This document shows, piece after piece, positions 27,363 to 35,494 of a stretch of 64,000 nucleotides of DNA. Source of the DNA: G963663315 sp963663315 (GTDB lineage Bacteria > Pseudomonadota > Gammaproteobacteria > Arenicellales > Poriferihabitantaceae); assembly GCA_963663315.1 (NCBI GenBank), contig OY760176.1, positions 1,426,001 to 1,490,000 of the forward strand. The letters are read 5' to 3'. Each line of letters begins with the position of its first letter. The stretch's first letter is position 1. The notes beneath the pieces were generated by a model. It saw nothing but the letters and a program-made list of their open reading frames with translations. It ran no database searches and was not told where the DNA came from. The position numbers were made by a program, and so were the translations under genes.

Positions 27363-27923
27363 TCAATCCGACAACTCCTGAACCCCTTGCGGTTGAATAA
27401 ATCGCAAAAATTCTTCCTCAAACATGAGCAATCTGGAGTCTGCAATACGATCAATATACAGCAAACCATCAAGATGATCGAGTTCATGCTGGCAAACGGT
27501 GGCATGGAATCCGTTGAACTCTATCTCCCGGGCGGCTCCGTCCATGTCGGTATAATTTAACCGTAACGATTGCGGACGTTTCACGAAACCGCGTAGTCCG
27601 GGAACGGACAGACAGCCTTCCCAATATCCTTCCAGTTGTGTCTCAGCCGAAATGGTCATCTTGGGGTTGATGCACACCGTAAGCGGAATTGCCTCGAAAT
27701 TGCCGTATCGATTGGCTCCTTCGGGCATATTCAAAATAGCGACTCGCACACTTTCGTTCACTTGTGGCGCAGCCAGCCCAATCCCTCCCGCATCATCGAG
27801 TGTCTCAATCATGTCATCGACAAGGCGACATAAATCCGGAGATTTAATTTCATCATCCTCCACTGAACGAGCTTTTTGTCGTAAAACAGGGTGCCCCATC
27901 CGAATAATTTCTCGTATCGCCAT
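27363..27923 (-). CDS. def: Peptide deformylase
   Basis: Removes the formyl group from nascent protein N-termini. All three family motifs are present: GIGLAAPQV, EGCLSVPG with the metal-binding Cys, and QHELDHLDG with the two His ligands and catalytic Glu. The 186-residue length is usual. It is not followed by fmt. The start is two bases downstream of the stop of a permease remnant. The convergent glycosylase gene and two palindromes lie beyond its 3' end. Confidence 0.95.
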   Translation of the reverse strand: MAIREIIRMGHPVLRQKARSVEDDEIKSPDLCRLVDDMIETLDDAGGIGLAAPQVNESVRVAILNMPEGANRYGNFEAIPLTVCINPKMTISAETQLEGYWEGCLSVPGLRGFVKRPQSLRLNYTDMDGAAREIEFNGFHATVCQHELDHLDGLLYIDRIADSRLLMFEEEFLRFIQPQGVQELSD

Positions 27924-27925
27924 AT

Positions 27926-28138
27926 TTAATTGTCCTCCTCAATAACCTGATAATCTTCCCCACCACGAACGGGTTTCGGAGCATCCACGTGGACGGTCAC
28001 GATATCTGGCGTCAACACCACGCCCGCTACGGTGACAGCGGCCAGTTGAAGACCGAGACCCAGAGAGAGTGCCTTCGGAGGATTTTCGTCGGGTTGATAG
28101 CGAACGCTTGAGCGTACGCCGGAATCGTTGGGTGTCAT
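27926..28138 (-). pseudogene. N-terminal fragment of a xanthine/uracil permease (NCS2 family)
   Basis: The frame starting MTPNDSGVRSSVRYQPDENPP (seen as MTPNDSGV and YQPDENPPKAL) continues into LGLGLQLAAVTVAGVVLTPDIV, which is the conserved start and first membrane segment of NCS2 nucleobase permeases. It then leaves the family pattern and stops after about 70 codons, where the real proteins run beyond 400. It therefore seems to be a truncated remnant. It directly abuts def. Confidence 0.5.
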
Positions 28139-28314
28139 GAAATCAAGTATAAAGTGACAGGAATAACATGACAAGTTATACAGGCAGTCCTCCATCCGTC
28201 TTTCCCATGGAAGCAGGAAACCATGCCGCAGACGGCTATAATCTGCACGATGACTGGTTCGGCTCGACGGTGCGTAACATTTGGCGCGGAGTGCAGAAAA
28301 TCACTATCTTTCAG

Positions 28315-28332
28315 GTATACACATGTATATAC
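28315..28332. promoter_or_regulatory. Palindrome upstream of mazEF (candidate autoregulatory operator)
   Basis: GTATAcacatgTATAtac is an imperfect inverted repeat 33-50 bases upstream of the mazE ATG, with a TATACT -10-like element at its right edge (28328-28333). Toxin-antitoxin operons are usually repressed by their own antitoxin at such sites, so an operator role is inferred. Confidence 0.35.
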
Positions 28333-28364
28333 TTGGCTCATTTAAGACATATCCGGAACCGATT

Positions 28365-28628
28365 ATGCAAATCACAGCAAAAATCACCAAATGGGGCAAC
28401 AGTCTTGGTTTAAGAATCAATCAGGATATAGCAGATGGATTGAAATTGGGGCCGGGCAGTAAAGTTTCACTGAATCTGGATACACGAAAAAACGTATTGA
28501 TGATTCAACCGATAAAAACAAGTAGCCCATGGCCATTCAAAGAAGCCGACCTGATCAAGGGTATGACACCGGACAACTCTCATTCTGATTTACTGGCTGA
28601 GCCAATTGGCAATGAGATAAGTGAGTGA
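28365..28628 (+). CDS. mazE: MazE-like antitoxin (AbrB-type DNA-binding domain)
   Basis: The 87-residue protein begins MQITAKITKWGNSLGLRI, the swapped-hairpin AbrB/MazE DNA-binding fold, followed by a C-terminal toxin-binding tail. The frame is open further upstream but this ATG gives the standard MazE start. Its TGA overlaps the GTG start of mazF, so the two are translationally coupled. It would neutralise MazF and repress the operon. Confidence 0.88.
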   Translation: MQITAKITKWGNSLGLRINQDIADGLKLGPGSKVSLNLDTRKNVLMIQPIKTSSPWPFKEADLIKGMTPDNSHSDLLAEPIGNEISE

Positions 28629-28993
28629 CCTTCATTCCCGGCCGAAACGATATTGTCTGGCTCGATTTTGAACCATCCAAAGGCAAGGAAATTGGCAAAT
28701 ACAGACCCGCATTGGTGTTATCAAGCAAGGAGTATAGTAAATCGTCCGGATTAATAATCTACTGTCCAATCAGCGCCAGCATTCGCAATATGCCGACCGA
28801 AGTGGCAATAACCAACCTCGAGCAGCCCTCTGTCGCTGTGTGCAGTTTGATACAGACAATGGATTACAGGAACCGTAAAGTCACGCTGATCACCAAAGCG
28901 GAAAAAGGAGTGATGAAGCAAGTATTAGACAGATTGCTTCCCTTGATAGCGGGTGACCAGTACTTGTCAGGGATCGCTCTGTCGAGGGTATAA
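28625..28993 (+). CDS. mazF: MazF-like endoribonuclease toxin
   Basis: The 122-residue protein has the MazF/PemK core: an N-terminal GRNDIVWLDFEPSKGKEIGK motif split here as DIVWLDF and PSKGKE, YRPALVLS, then CPISASI and a C-terminal strand set. The conserved Arg after the GKEIGKYRP turn is present. It would cut mRNA at short sequences. Start is GTG within the GTGA overlap with mazE. The length is normal, so the toxin seems intact. Confidence 0.88.
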   Translation: MTFIPGRNDIVWLDFEPSKGKEIGKYRPALVLSSKEYSKSSGLIIYCPISASIRNMPTEVAITNLEQPSVAVCSLIQTMDYRNRKVTLITKAEKGVMKQVLDRLLPLIAGDQYLSGIALSRV

Positions 28994-29015
28994 AGAATTT
29001 TGTGTAAATGGCCTT

Positions 29016-29160
29016 GGTTCGTAGTCACACCAGGCTTTGTGGCAACCGACTGCGCGGCAACCCCTCGTGATGAATGTTCATGCTCGGTGGTTAACACCAA
29101 CCGGATTGCGCGTTCCCGTACTTCGGGGGAATATCCAGGTCTTTTTATTTGAAATTGCAA
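29016..29160 (-). mobile_element. IS3-family transposase orfA remnant
   Basis: The minus-strand frame starts KRPGYSPEVRERAIRLVL and continues to about residue 48 with SVATKPGV, the helix-turn-helix of IS3-type OrfA proteins. It then breaks off into sequence antisense to mazF. There is no orfB and no inverted repeat that I can identify. A decayed fragment. Confidence 0.6.
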
Positions 29161-29177
29161 TTACTTTTGTCATTTAA

Positions 29178-29456
29178 TTATTTTTTAGAACGTCCATATT
29201 TCTTATAAACCTCACCATCATTCCTTTTACCAGCTCCCCAGATTGTTAATGTGTCTTCGTTTTCAACGGTGTAAATAATTCTATATTCACCAATATCTGT
29301 ACGAAACGCATCGTCACCCTTTAACTTCTGTGAGTCGTTAGGGAAGGGGTCTTTTTGTAATTGAACAATTTTGAGTAAGACTTGCTTAAAGTGCTTAGCT
29401 GGTAAGACTTGTAGAAATTTGACGATCTTTCGATTAGCTATATCTAGCTTAAGCAT
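29178..29456 (-). CDS. RelE/ParE-type toxin
   Basis: The 92-residue protein has the RelE/ParE fold pattern: an N-terminal helical hairpin (LPAKHFKQVLLKIVQLQKD), KLKGDDAFRTDIGEYRIIYTV in two parts with the conserved Arg and Tyr, and a C-terminal VYKKYGR. Such toxins are ribosome-dependent mRNases or gyrase inhibitors. Its start overlaps the antitoxin stop by eight bases, as is usual in these operons. Confidence 0.82.
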   Translation of the reverse strand: MLKLDIANRKIVKFLQVLPAKHFKQVLLKIVQLQKDPFPNDSQKLKGDDAFRTDIGEYRIIYTVENEDTLTIWGAGKRNDGEVYKKYGRSKK

Positions 29457-29709
29457 TTCCCAGCTTCGACATTAACTCACTCATAATCAAAGCGGACTTT
29501 CCTGTTCCAAATGTGCCGGCCTTGCGAGCCTTCTTGGCAATATCAGACCAATAAGCATCATCCAAAGCCTCTAGACGCTCATATTCATCTATAGAAAGAA
29601 CCACAAAATCATCAGAACCCTTTCTTGTGATCTTTACCGGCGCACGCATAGCTTTGTTAAGTACCCGGGACAAATGTTGTTTCATTTCGGTCGCTGTAAC
29701 AGTATCCAT
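29449..29709 (-). CDS. Phd/YefM-type antitoxin
   Basis: The 86-residue protein starts MDTVTATEMKQHLSRVLNKA with the Phd/YefM fold, has VKITRKGSDDFVVLSIDEYERLEAL in two stretches, and a C-terminal tail for toxin binding. The frame is open to 29757, but TAGGT lies eight to twelve bases before this ATG. It lies upstream of and overlaps the RelE-type toxin. It would act as antidote and repressor. Confidence 0.82.
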   Translation of the reverse strand: MDTVTATEMKQHLSRVLNKAMRAPVKITRKGSDDFVVLSIDEYERLEALDDAYWSDIAKKARKAGTFGTGKSALIMSELMSKLGNA

Positions 29710-29853
29710 AATAAACATACCTATATAATTTACTGATAATAAGCACATTTTAACCATGTAGGTCTAAATGTACAACTAGACTTATCCACAGTATTAGTAA
29801 ATTAACTATTTAATGCTATTCTTGTGCTTCAATAACAGCTATTAAACATAACG

Positions 29854-30012
29854 ATTGATACCAGCAAGATCAGTTTTGAACAAATCGGAAATGCAATCCA
29901 GCGTGCCAAACGGCATGATACGCCTCCTTGTGAGGACTGGCCCCGTAAACCTGGCGGCACCACTGTTTACAGGTTGGTTGAAAGCATTCTCGAGGTTCCC
30001 GCCTCCGGTTGA
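29854..30012 (+). other. Short protein-like reading frame without a start codon
   Basis: Between the antitoxin gene and the end of the second giant gene there is about 360 bases with no clear gene. A plus-strand frame of 52 codons (ISFEQIGNAIQRAKRHDT, then a Trp/Pro/Gly-rich part, VYRLVESILEVPASG, stop) has natural protein-like composition but no ATG, GTG or TTG before it. It may be the tail of a lost gene. I do not recognise it. Confidence 0.2.
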
Positions 30013-30120
30013 ATCCTATCGGTATCGGGAACTGCTGGATTATCAAGAAATTCTGCAGCAGCCACGCTCAAAGAATCTTTACGTGCGGGTTGTGACACGA
30101 TCCCGCACGCACTCGAAGCT

Positions 30121-33100
30121 CTACCACCTGATCTTCAGCAGTACCCGTACCTGAGCCTCGTCCTGCGCATTGTGCAGATACATGTCGATCTCGTGCGAGG
30201 CGACTGCCAGCTTCTGGCCGATCCTCCACGCGTCGGAACCGAGCGTCATGTACGGGGACATCCCGGTTCGCTTCCAGCCGGTCTCCAGTTGCAGGCTCGC
30301 GTGGACCTGTTCGGTCTCTAGCATGTTCGACTGCGCCACCGACGTCGTCAGCCCGCCGTAGAAGCCCCTCTTCGGCGCGAACATCAAGTTGCCAGATATG
30401 TCCCATCGCTCCCCGTTGTCGAGCACGCGGACGACGCTTACATGTCCGCTGAACGGTTCGCGTTGCATGCGAACGCCTGCGTTGGCTCTGAGGTTCGTGC
30501 TCCTCTCGTAGTCGTCCCTGTCGTGCACCATCGCGATCCCGGCAGTGGGCTGGATCATTCCCTTCGGATTGAAGGTCCAGTCCATATACCCCGACAGCGA
30601 CATGTTGTCCGCACGCGCGGCGCCCACGTGGTAGCCCGCCGGCATGACGGTGCGTTCGGATTCCGTCTTGTTCCAGAAGCCATTGGCGCCGACATTGATC
30701 CGGACGGCCTCCCAGTTGTGTGCCCGATCGACACCCGCCGCTACCAGGCTGTATGTGAGGTCGATATCCGAGTAGGTACGGTTGGTCTTGGCATCGTCCA
30801 TGTCCAGCGTGCCCGAACCCTGCCCGACCGTTGCCCATGCCGCCCAGTCCCGATTCATCCACGCGACATACGGGTGCGCCGTCGTGAGATCCGACTTCAG
30901 CGTGACGGATTCGTACTTCCCCTCGCCTTCGGAGAGCGTCACGCCGAGTCCGAACAGCCAGTCACCGTGCTGCATGTCTGTGGCCACGGTGTAGCTGTCG
31001 ACGCTGCCTCGGACCTCCGCGACTTCGAAGTGCCGATTGGACGCGGACGACCAGAACCCCATGCCGTCCCTGATGACGGTGAATGTCGGCAGTGCGTCCT
31101 CGCCCCGCGGGGACATCTGCGTCGTATCCCCGCGTTTGACGGTCTGCATCCGATTCTTCATCGAATCCACGACATGGCGGCTCACCTCGCGGCCCATGCC
31201 CGACAGATATGCCTTCGGCAGCGGATCGGTGTTGATGATCCGCACGGGGAAGTCGGCCGTGCGCTTCGAGTACACCGTGTCGCCGGGTGCGTATGTTGTC
31301 GGGTGTAAGCTTACTGTCTTGAACCCCGCGTTAGCGGCGAGATCTGTGCTGCCATTGCTCGTGCGTATGTACAGCAGCCGGCCGGAGTTATCTACCGAAT
31401 TGTCCAGGACCTCAAGCTGGACCGTCTTGCGGGTTTGCCCCGGATTGAACGTCACGGTCCCATTGGTGATAGCGGTGAAATCGACCCCGGCCTGCGCGGT
31501 GAGTGCCGCCGTCACGTAGTTGAATATGATCGGTACGGTTGCCGAATGGCTCAACCGGAACCGGACGTTGGACGTTGTGCCCTCGTTGACTTCCAGCACG
31601 CCGTCGGTCAGGCCCTCCATGCTGACGACCGGTACGCGTGAGGGGATGGTGACCTCAATGTTCTGCCGCAACGGTTTGCCATGGTGAGGTGTGCATATCT
31701 GCGCTACGACTGCCCCTTTGGGCAGGATGGTCGGAACCTTGCCTTCCTCATGCTGCACGCCGTAGGGGTGCAGGTAGCCGTCCTTTGCTGTCGCTTTGTT
31801 GCATATCCCCACCCCGGGTACCACCACAGTCAACGGCTCGTAGTCGTGCGTGGGATTGACCGTCAGCTCCCATTCGCGGTTGAGGTAGTAGCGCCGATCT
31901 TCCTGCGAAGAGAAGGCGCCCCTGATCCGACGCGCCTTGGGGATGATTGCATTGTCTCCGAACACAATTCGGCCCGAAGTTTGGAAACCTCCGGTCAGCG
32001 GCACTTCGGTGGTGAACTGCCTGTATGTGACGCCGTGCTTCAGCGAGGGCGAGAACCGCAGCTGCATCGTGAACGAGCTTCCGACCCCCTGGTGACCGGT
32101 GGGAGCGCCGCTGAATCGACCGGTCAAGTCCGATTCCGAGCGTAGATATTGTTCACCGTCCCTTACTTGAAAGCTCGCTGTTTTCGGTCCCGTCAGCTCC
32201 GGATCGTGCTGCCCGGGGATGCGCTCAGTCGTCGTGTCCCCGGTGGGGTCGCCATTGGAATCGAGCACAGGGACCTGCCGCGTATTCACCGTTCGGACGG
32301 TGATCGTTCCAGGACTGCCCTGGTAGGTGTTGTTCCAGTGCGTGATGAAGAGGATCTTCTTCTGCGCTTCGCCTGGACCGAAGGAGACGGAGCGCAGTTT
32401 CCCGTTCTCACACGCCACTGAGGAGTCCTCGCACGAGGTGGCGCCCCAGTCTCTCAAGGTGTCCGCGTGCACACCGGAGTTGTGCTGGTTGCTGAACCGG
32501 TACAGCTCTTGCCGGGATTCGGTCACCTCGAAGTGCACGGTCTTGCTGGTGCGCCGATTCTCCGGCGTGACCGGCCGGTCGATGACCAGCAGGCTCGAAC
32601 CCCCCTCGGCCGCAATGCCCTCTGAGAACCTGAACGAGACCGGGTTGGCCCGTGGGGTTTGACCTCCCCCGTCGATGTACAGGGTGTACGTCTGATGGTT
32701 CCGATGTGCGCCGAACTTCGGGTAGGCCCTGGGCTTGATCCTCACCACCAGTTTGTGCACGCCGGGCGGTATCTCGTCGTATCGGATGCCGATAGTATAC
32801 TGTCCATTAAAGCTAGTAACGTGGCCGCACGAGAAGCTCTCGATTATGCGACCGGGTGAGGCATTCACTGCTTCCTGGGACATCAGATTCGCCAGATCTT
32901 CTACGACTTCAATTTCGGCAACGGCGGTGATCCAAGGTACGAAACATGAGTCGCCTGAGGGTAATCCGAAGGAACTCCATGAGGTTCCTTCGGCGTTCAC
33001 CCATCGTATCGTCCAGCGCAACGTCAAGTGACCATCAGTGTCGAACCTTTTGAACTCCCCCACACCAGCACCCGCATCTACTGCTTCCAATTCATCCGCT

Positions 33101-33822
33101 CGATATGTTCCTCCGTTCCTCACGTCCGACACGTACAGTTCCAAAGCTTGCTTGAAATGGTCGTCGTCGATGATCGTGAGGGTGTAGTGACTATCCGCAT
33201 CGACCTGATCCGTGTCGATTTCATTAGCAGCGATGCCTTCGACACTTTCGACTCGAATCCGGACTCTTTCACTTTCCTCGATTTGACCTGTGAAACCATC
33301 CGCTACGATGTTTTCGAAGCTGCCAATCTGGAGAGTCCCGTCATCTGGGTCGTAGACCTCGCAGTTGTCGACGTAGAACGCTTCAACGGCGGGTGTCTCT
33401 TTGGTACATATGGGAAATTCCGCGCGGGTCTGCCCTGCTCTCATTACAGCCGTGTCCACCGTTACATCGTCGGAGAGGAGCTGGTAATCGTATCGCGCCA
33501 CCTCAAGACCGGTAGGTGACGTCCCGCCCCCACTGAATTGATCGGTGAACTTGATCGTGTAGTCCTCGACGGCTGGCCGGTCGGCGCAGATAGGAATGCT
33601 GGCGATCCCTCCCTCGGTGACGGAGCCACTCCCGCCATCGCACCACGACAGCACGATCGCGGAGTTCGTCTGGTCGTCGTCAGTGACTGTGACCTCCACC
33701 GTGAACGCGGTCCGGGGCACGTCGATTCCATAGTGCTCCCAGCGCGTGAACGGTCGCAGTGAGAATGTCACGGTCACGTCCTCGTTGGGGGCGCTCGTTG
33801 TCCGTGATCGGGATGGCGACAC
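30121..33822 (-). CDS. Second giant surface protein, main part with C-terminal beta-barrel (3' of a frameshift)
   Basis: This frame of 1233 codons is the body of a gene that begins at 34306. The true coding part starts at about 33790. It has several Calx-beta-like/immunoglobulin-like segments (V.EG..A.., VTVTDDDQ), a cysteine-bearing central region unlike the first paralogue, and, after LPKAYLSGMGREVSRHVV near residue 868, a 365-residue barrel that ends LLKIRW. The barrel is about 60% identical by eye to that of the 14.2-18.5 kb gene, with the shared MSPRG-D-LPTF linker. Like that gene it is GC-rich relative to its surroundings. Probably an exported adhesin-like autotransporter, if expressed. 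Confidence 0.75.
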   Translation of the reverse strand: MSPSRSRTTSAPNEDVTVTFSLRPFTRWEHYGIDVPRTAFTVEVTVTDDDQTNSAIVLSWCDGGSGSVTEGGIASIPICADRPAVEDYTIKFTDQFSGGGTSPTGLEVARYDYQLLSDDVTVDTAVMRAGQTRAEFPICTKETPAVEAFYVDNCEVYDPDDGTLQIGSFENIVADGFTGQIEESERVRIRVESVEGIAANEIDTDQVDADSHYTLTIIDDDHFKQALELYVSDVRNGGTYRADELEAVDAGAGVGEFKRFDTDGHLTLRWTIRWVNAEGTSWSSFGLPSGDSCFVPWITAVAEIEVVEDLANLMSQEAVNASPGRIIESFSCGHVTSFNGQYTIGIRYDEIPPGVHKLVVRIKPRAYPKFGAHRNHQTYTLYIDGGGQTPRANPVSFRFSEGIAAEGGSSLLVIDRPVTPENRRTSKTVHFEVTESRQELYRFSNQHNSGVHADTLRDWGATSCEDSSVACENGKLRSVSFGPGEAQKKILFITHWNNTYQGSPGTITVRTVNTRQVPVLDSNGDPTGDTTTERIPGQHDPELTGPKTASFQVRDGEQYLRSESDLTGRFSGAPTGHQGVGSSFTMQLRFSPSLKHGVTYRQFTTEVPLTGGFQTSGRIVFGDNAIIPKARRIRGAFSSQEDRRYYLNREWELTVNPTHDYEPLTVVVPGVGICNKATAKDGYLHPYGVQHEEGKVPTILPKGAVVAQICTPHHGKPLRQNIEVTIPSRVPVVSMEGLTDGVLEVNEGTTSNVRFRLSHSATVPIIFNYVTAALTAQAGVDFTAITNGTVTFNPGQTRKTVQLEVLDNSVDNSGRLLYIRTSNGSTDLAANAGFKTVSLHPTTYAPGDTVYSKRTADFPVRIINTDPLPKAYLSGMGREVSRHVVDSMKNRMQTVKRGDTTQMSPRGEDALPTFTVIRDGMGFWSSASNRHFEVAEVRGSVDSYTVATDMQHGDWLFGLGVTLSEGEGKYESVTLKSDLTTAHPYVAWMNRDWAAWATVGQGSGTLDMDDAKTNRTYSDIDLTYSLVAAGVDRAHNWEAVRINVGANGFWNKTESERTVMPAGYHVGAARADNMSLSGYMDWTFNPKGMIQPTAGIAMVHDRDDYERSTNLRANAGVRMQREPFSGHVSVVRVLDNGERWDISGNLMFAPKRGFYGGLTTSVAQSNMLETEQVHASLQLETGWKRTGMSPYMTLGSDAWRIGQKLAVASHEIDMYLHNAQDEAQVRVLLKIRW

Positions 33823-34306
33823 TCTTCACCTTTGTCCCTGGTGGAAACCACACGCCGTAGTGTCCGTCGCGCACGAGGTCTGTCACCTGCTGGTACCCGC
33901 CGTGGCGGTCTTCCGGGTTCCCGGTCTGGAAGATTGCGCTTGCACTTTCCTTCACGGACACCGACACGTTCGATCCGTACGTGCACCGCGGGGCCCCGAG
34001 TTCCTCGCTGTACTCCAGTCCGCCGACTGAGTAGACGTACCTGTTGCTCACCTTTACGTCGACCTCAATCTCACCGGCGTCTTCGCCGACGGTTGCGAAA
34101 TTTCCGGTGTCCCCGGTCACGGGGCCCACCGTTGCGGTCACCCCGTCGTGGCCCACCCAGGTTCGGCCCTGCGCTTCCGCGTGCGCCATTGCCTCGGCTT
34201 CGGCGCATTCCGCCTTGTATGGAGGTCCATCAGCCGCATACACCGTGCTGATGCTGCCGAACGTCGCGAAGAGCATGGCTGTCGAGGTTTTGAATATCTT
34301 GTTCAT
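33787..34306 (-). CDS. Second giant surface protein, N-terminal part (5' of a frameshift)
   Basis: The ATG at 34304-34306 has a strong AAGGAG seven bases upstream and starts MNKIFKTSTAMLFATFGS, a signal peptide that ends near VYAADG and matches the MNKI start of the first paralogue. The frame runs well for about 172 codons (PITDNE) to a run of five G on the plus strand at 33787-33791 and then loses coding character. Removing one base from that run joins it to the frame of the 30121-33822 entry and gives one 1394-residue protein. This is either a real inactivating or phase-variable frameshift or an assembly error. Confidence 0.7.
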
Positions 34307-34367
34307 TCTCAATCTCCTTGTCTGGGTTTGTGCGGCTCTCCCGGTTGTTCATCGATGTTATTGGAAA

Positions 34368-34766
34368 TCAGCGTATGCCCTGATTGTCACTCAAGTCAAA
34401 ACGTGATTTCACGTCTTTCAGGTGAAAAACGCGATCGTTGTGTGGGAACCTCCCCTTGTGAAAGGCAAGAAGAGTGGATAGTCGCTGAAGGCCATCTACG
34501 ATGAGATGCTTTTGTGTTTTCTCTTCTCGATATAGAAATACACTGGGAATCGGAAGACCAGGAAGAATTGACTCTATAAACTTTGATCTGAGGCCATGTC
34601 CAAACAAAATTTTTTTGAAATTCCGGCCTGAAGATATCGCCTCGATAAAACGCTTCCCGAGACCTTCTACTGTATAATCAGCACCGAAGGTATTTATTTG
34701 ATAGACGATGTCTTCATCGTCGAGCTTCTCGTCTACGTCTTGGGTGTGATCTACTTCATCATTCAT
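34368..34766 (-). pseudogene. Truncated DUF262 domain protein (GmrSD-like N-terminal part)
   Basis: The 132-codon frame has the DUF262 core: FGHGLRSKFIESILPGLPIP, VFLY and the nucleotide-binding IVDGLQRLSTL, with a following FHLKD. Complete DUF262 proteins are several hundred residues and continue well past this point, whereas this frame stops 25 codons after the signature, next to the promoter region of the giant gene. It is likely a remnant. DUF262 proteins include GmrSD-type restriction enzymes and other defence NTPases, but this fragment cannot be assigned to one. Confidence 0.55.
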
Positions 34767-35252
34767 GAATGCTGGTTTTTTTGTTTAAGTAAAACAGAAA
34801 ATTCTATCGCATGCAATATGTAGTCTGGTCGAATATGACAAGGCGCCTTGGTCCCCGGATAAGGATTTGAGGCAACACGAACAATCTGTCCTCAAAGTTA
34901 ATAAAACGTGGGTTTTCCTTACCGGTACCGCTGAGTTCGAAAGCAGGCCGACATCCACCGGATTTCGAATCAACCCGGTAAAGCTATAGGCTCAGGACTC
35001 GCTAATGCTAATCCAGCCGGAAATCTCAAGGTGACCTTCTTTCCCACCGGGAAGTCACTACCTTCTCAATTGACACTCGATCCTATTTCATTCGCACTGA
35101 TCGTTTTCAACTGGAAATCTTGACCGCTCCATGGATTAGTATCTGCGACATTACTGCCAAAATATTTTGGCGAATATCTTCATCACACTCCGATTACCGG
35201 GTTTGGTATTAATCGAACTGTGCATTAAAACAGCTGTAAGTTATTGAAAAAA
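34767..35252. other. Intergenic stretch without recognised gene
   Basis: About 485 bases between the DUF262 fragment and tRNA-Lys. Short frames here are not protein-like. Imperfect inverted copies of AAGGTGAC/GTCACTACCTT-type sequence near 35028-35068 could form a weak hairpin. I see nothing else. Confidence 0.5.
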
Positions 35253-35328
35253 TGGTGGGGCGTACAGGAATCGAACCTGTGACCACCTGATTAAAAGTCA
35301 GATGCTCTACCAGCTGAGCTAACGCCCC
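35253..35328 (-). tRNA. tRNA-Lys (anticodon TTT)
   Basis: The minus strand folds as a complete tRNA: acceptor GGGGCGT pairs with ACGCCCC, the D arm holds AGCTCAGCTGGTAGAGC, the anticodon loop CTTTTAA carries TTT at 35293-35295, and the T arm has GGTTCGATTCC. The 3' CCA is encoded (35253-35255). A short T run follows. It marks the right edge of the accessory zone that begins near 27.9 kb; no integrase or second att-like copy is seen. Confidence 0.97.
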
Positions 35329-35494
35329 ATTTGTGGTTATCTGCAAGTGAAAATGGATAGCCGGGAAGAGGCGGGATTATCATGTCATGAGCCTCCCTTG
35401 TCAAACTGTATGTTCCCCTGATCCCGATTTCACAGCAGCCCTTCTGTGTCAAATTAAAGGTTTACTCAGCAACGGACAGGATTAGAATAGCGCA

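Noticed and set aside
35253..35328. tRNA-Lys as a proven attachment site of the 27.9-35.3 kb island
   Set aside because: No integrase gene and no second copy of the tRNA 3' end were found in the window, so it is only mentioned as a possibility.
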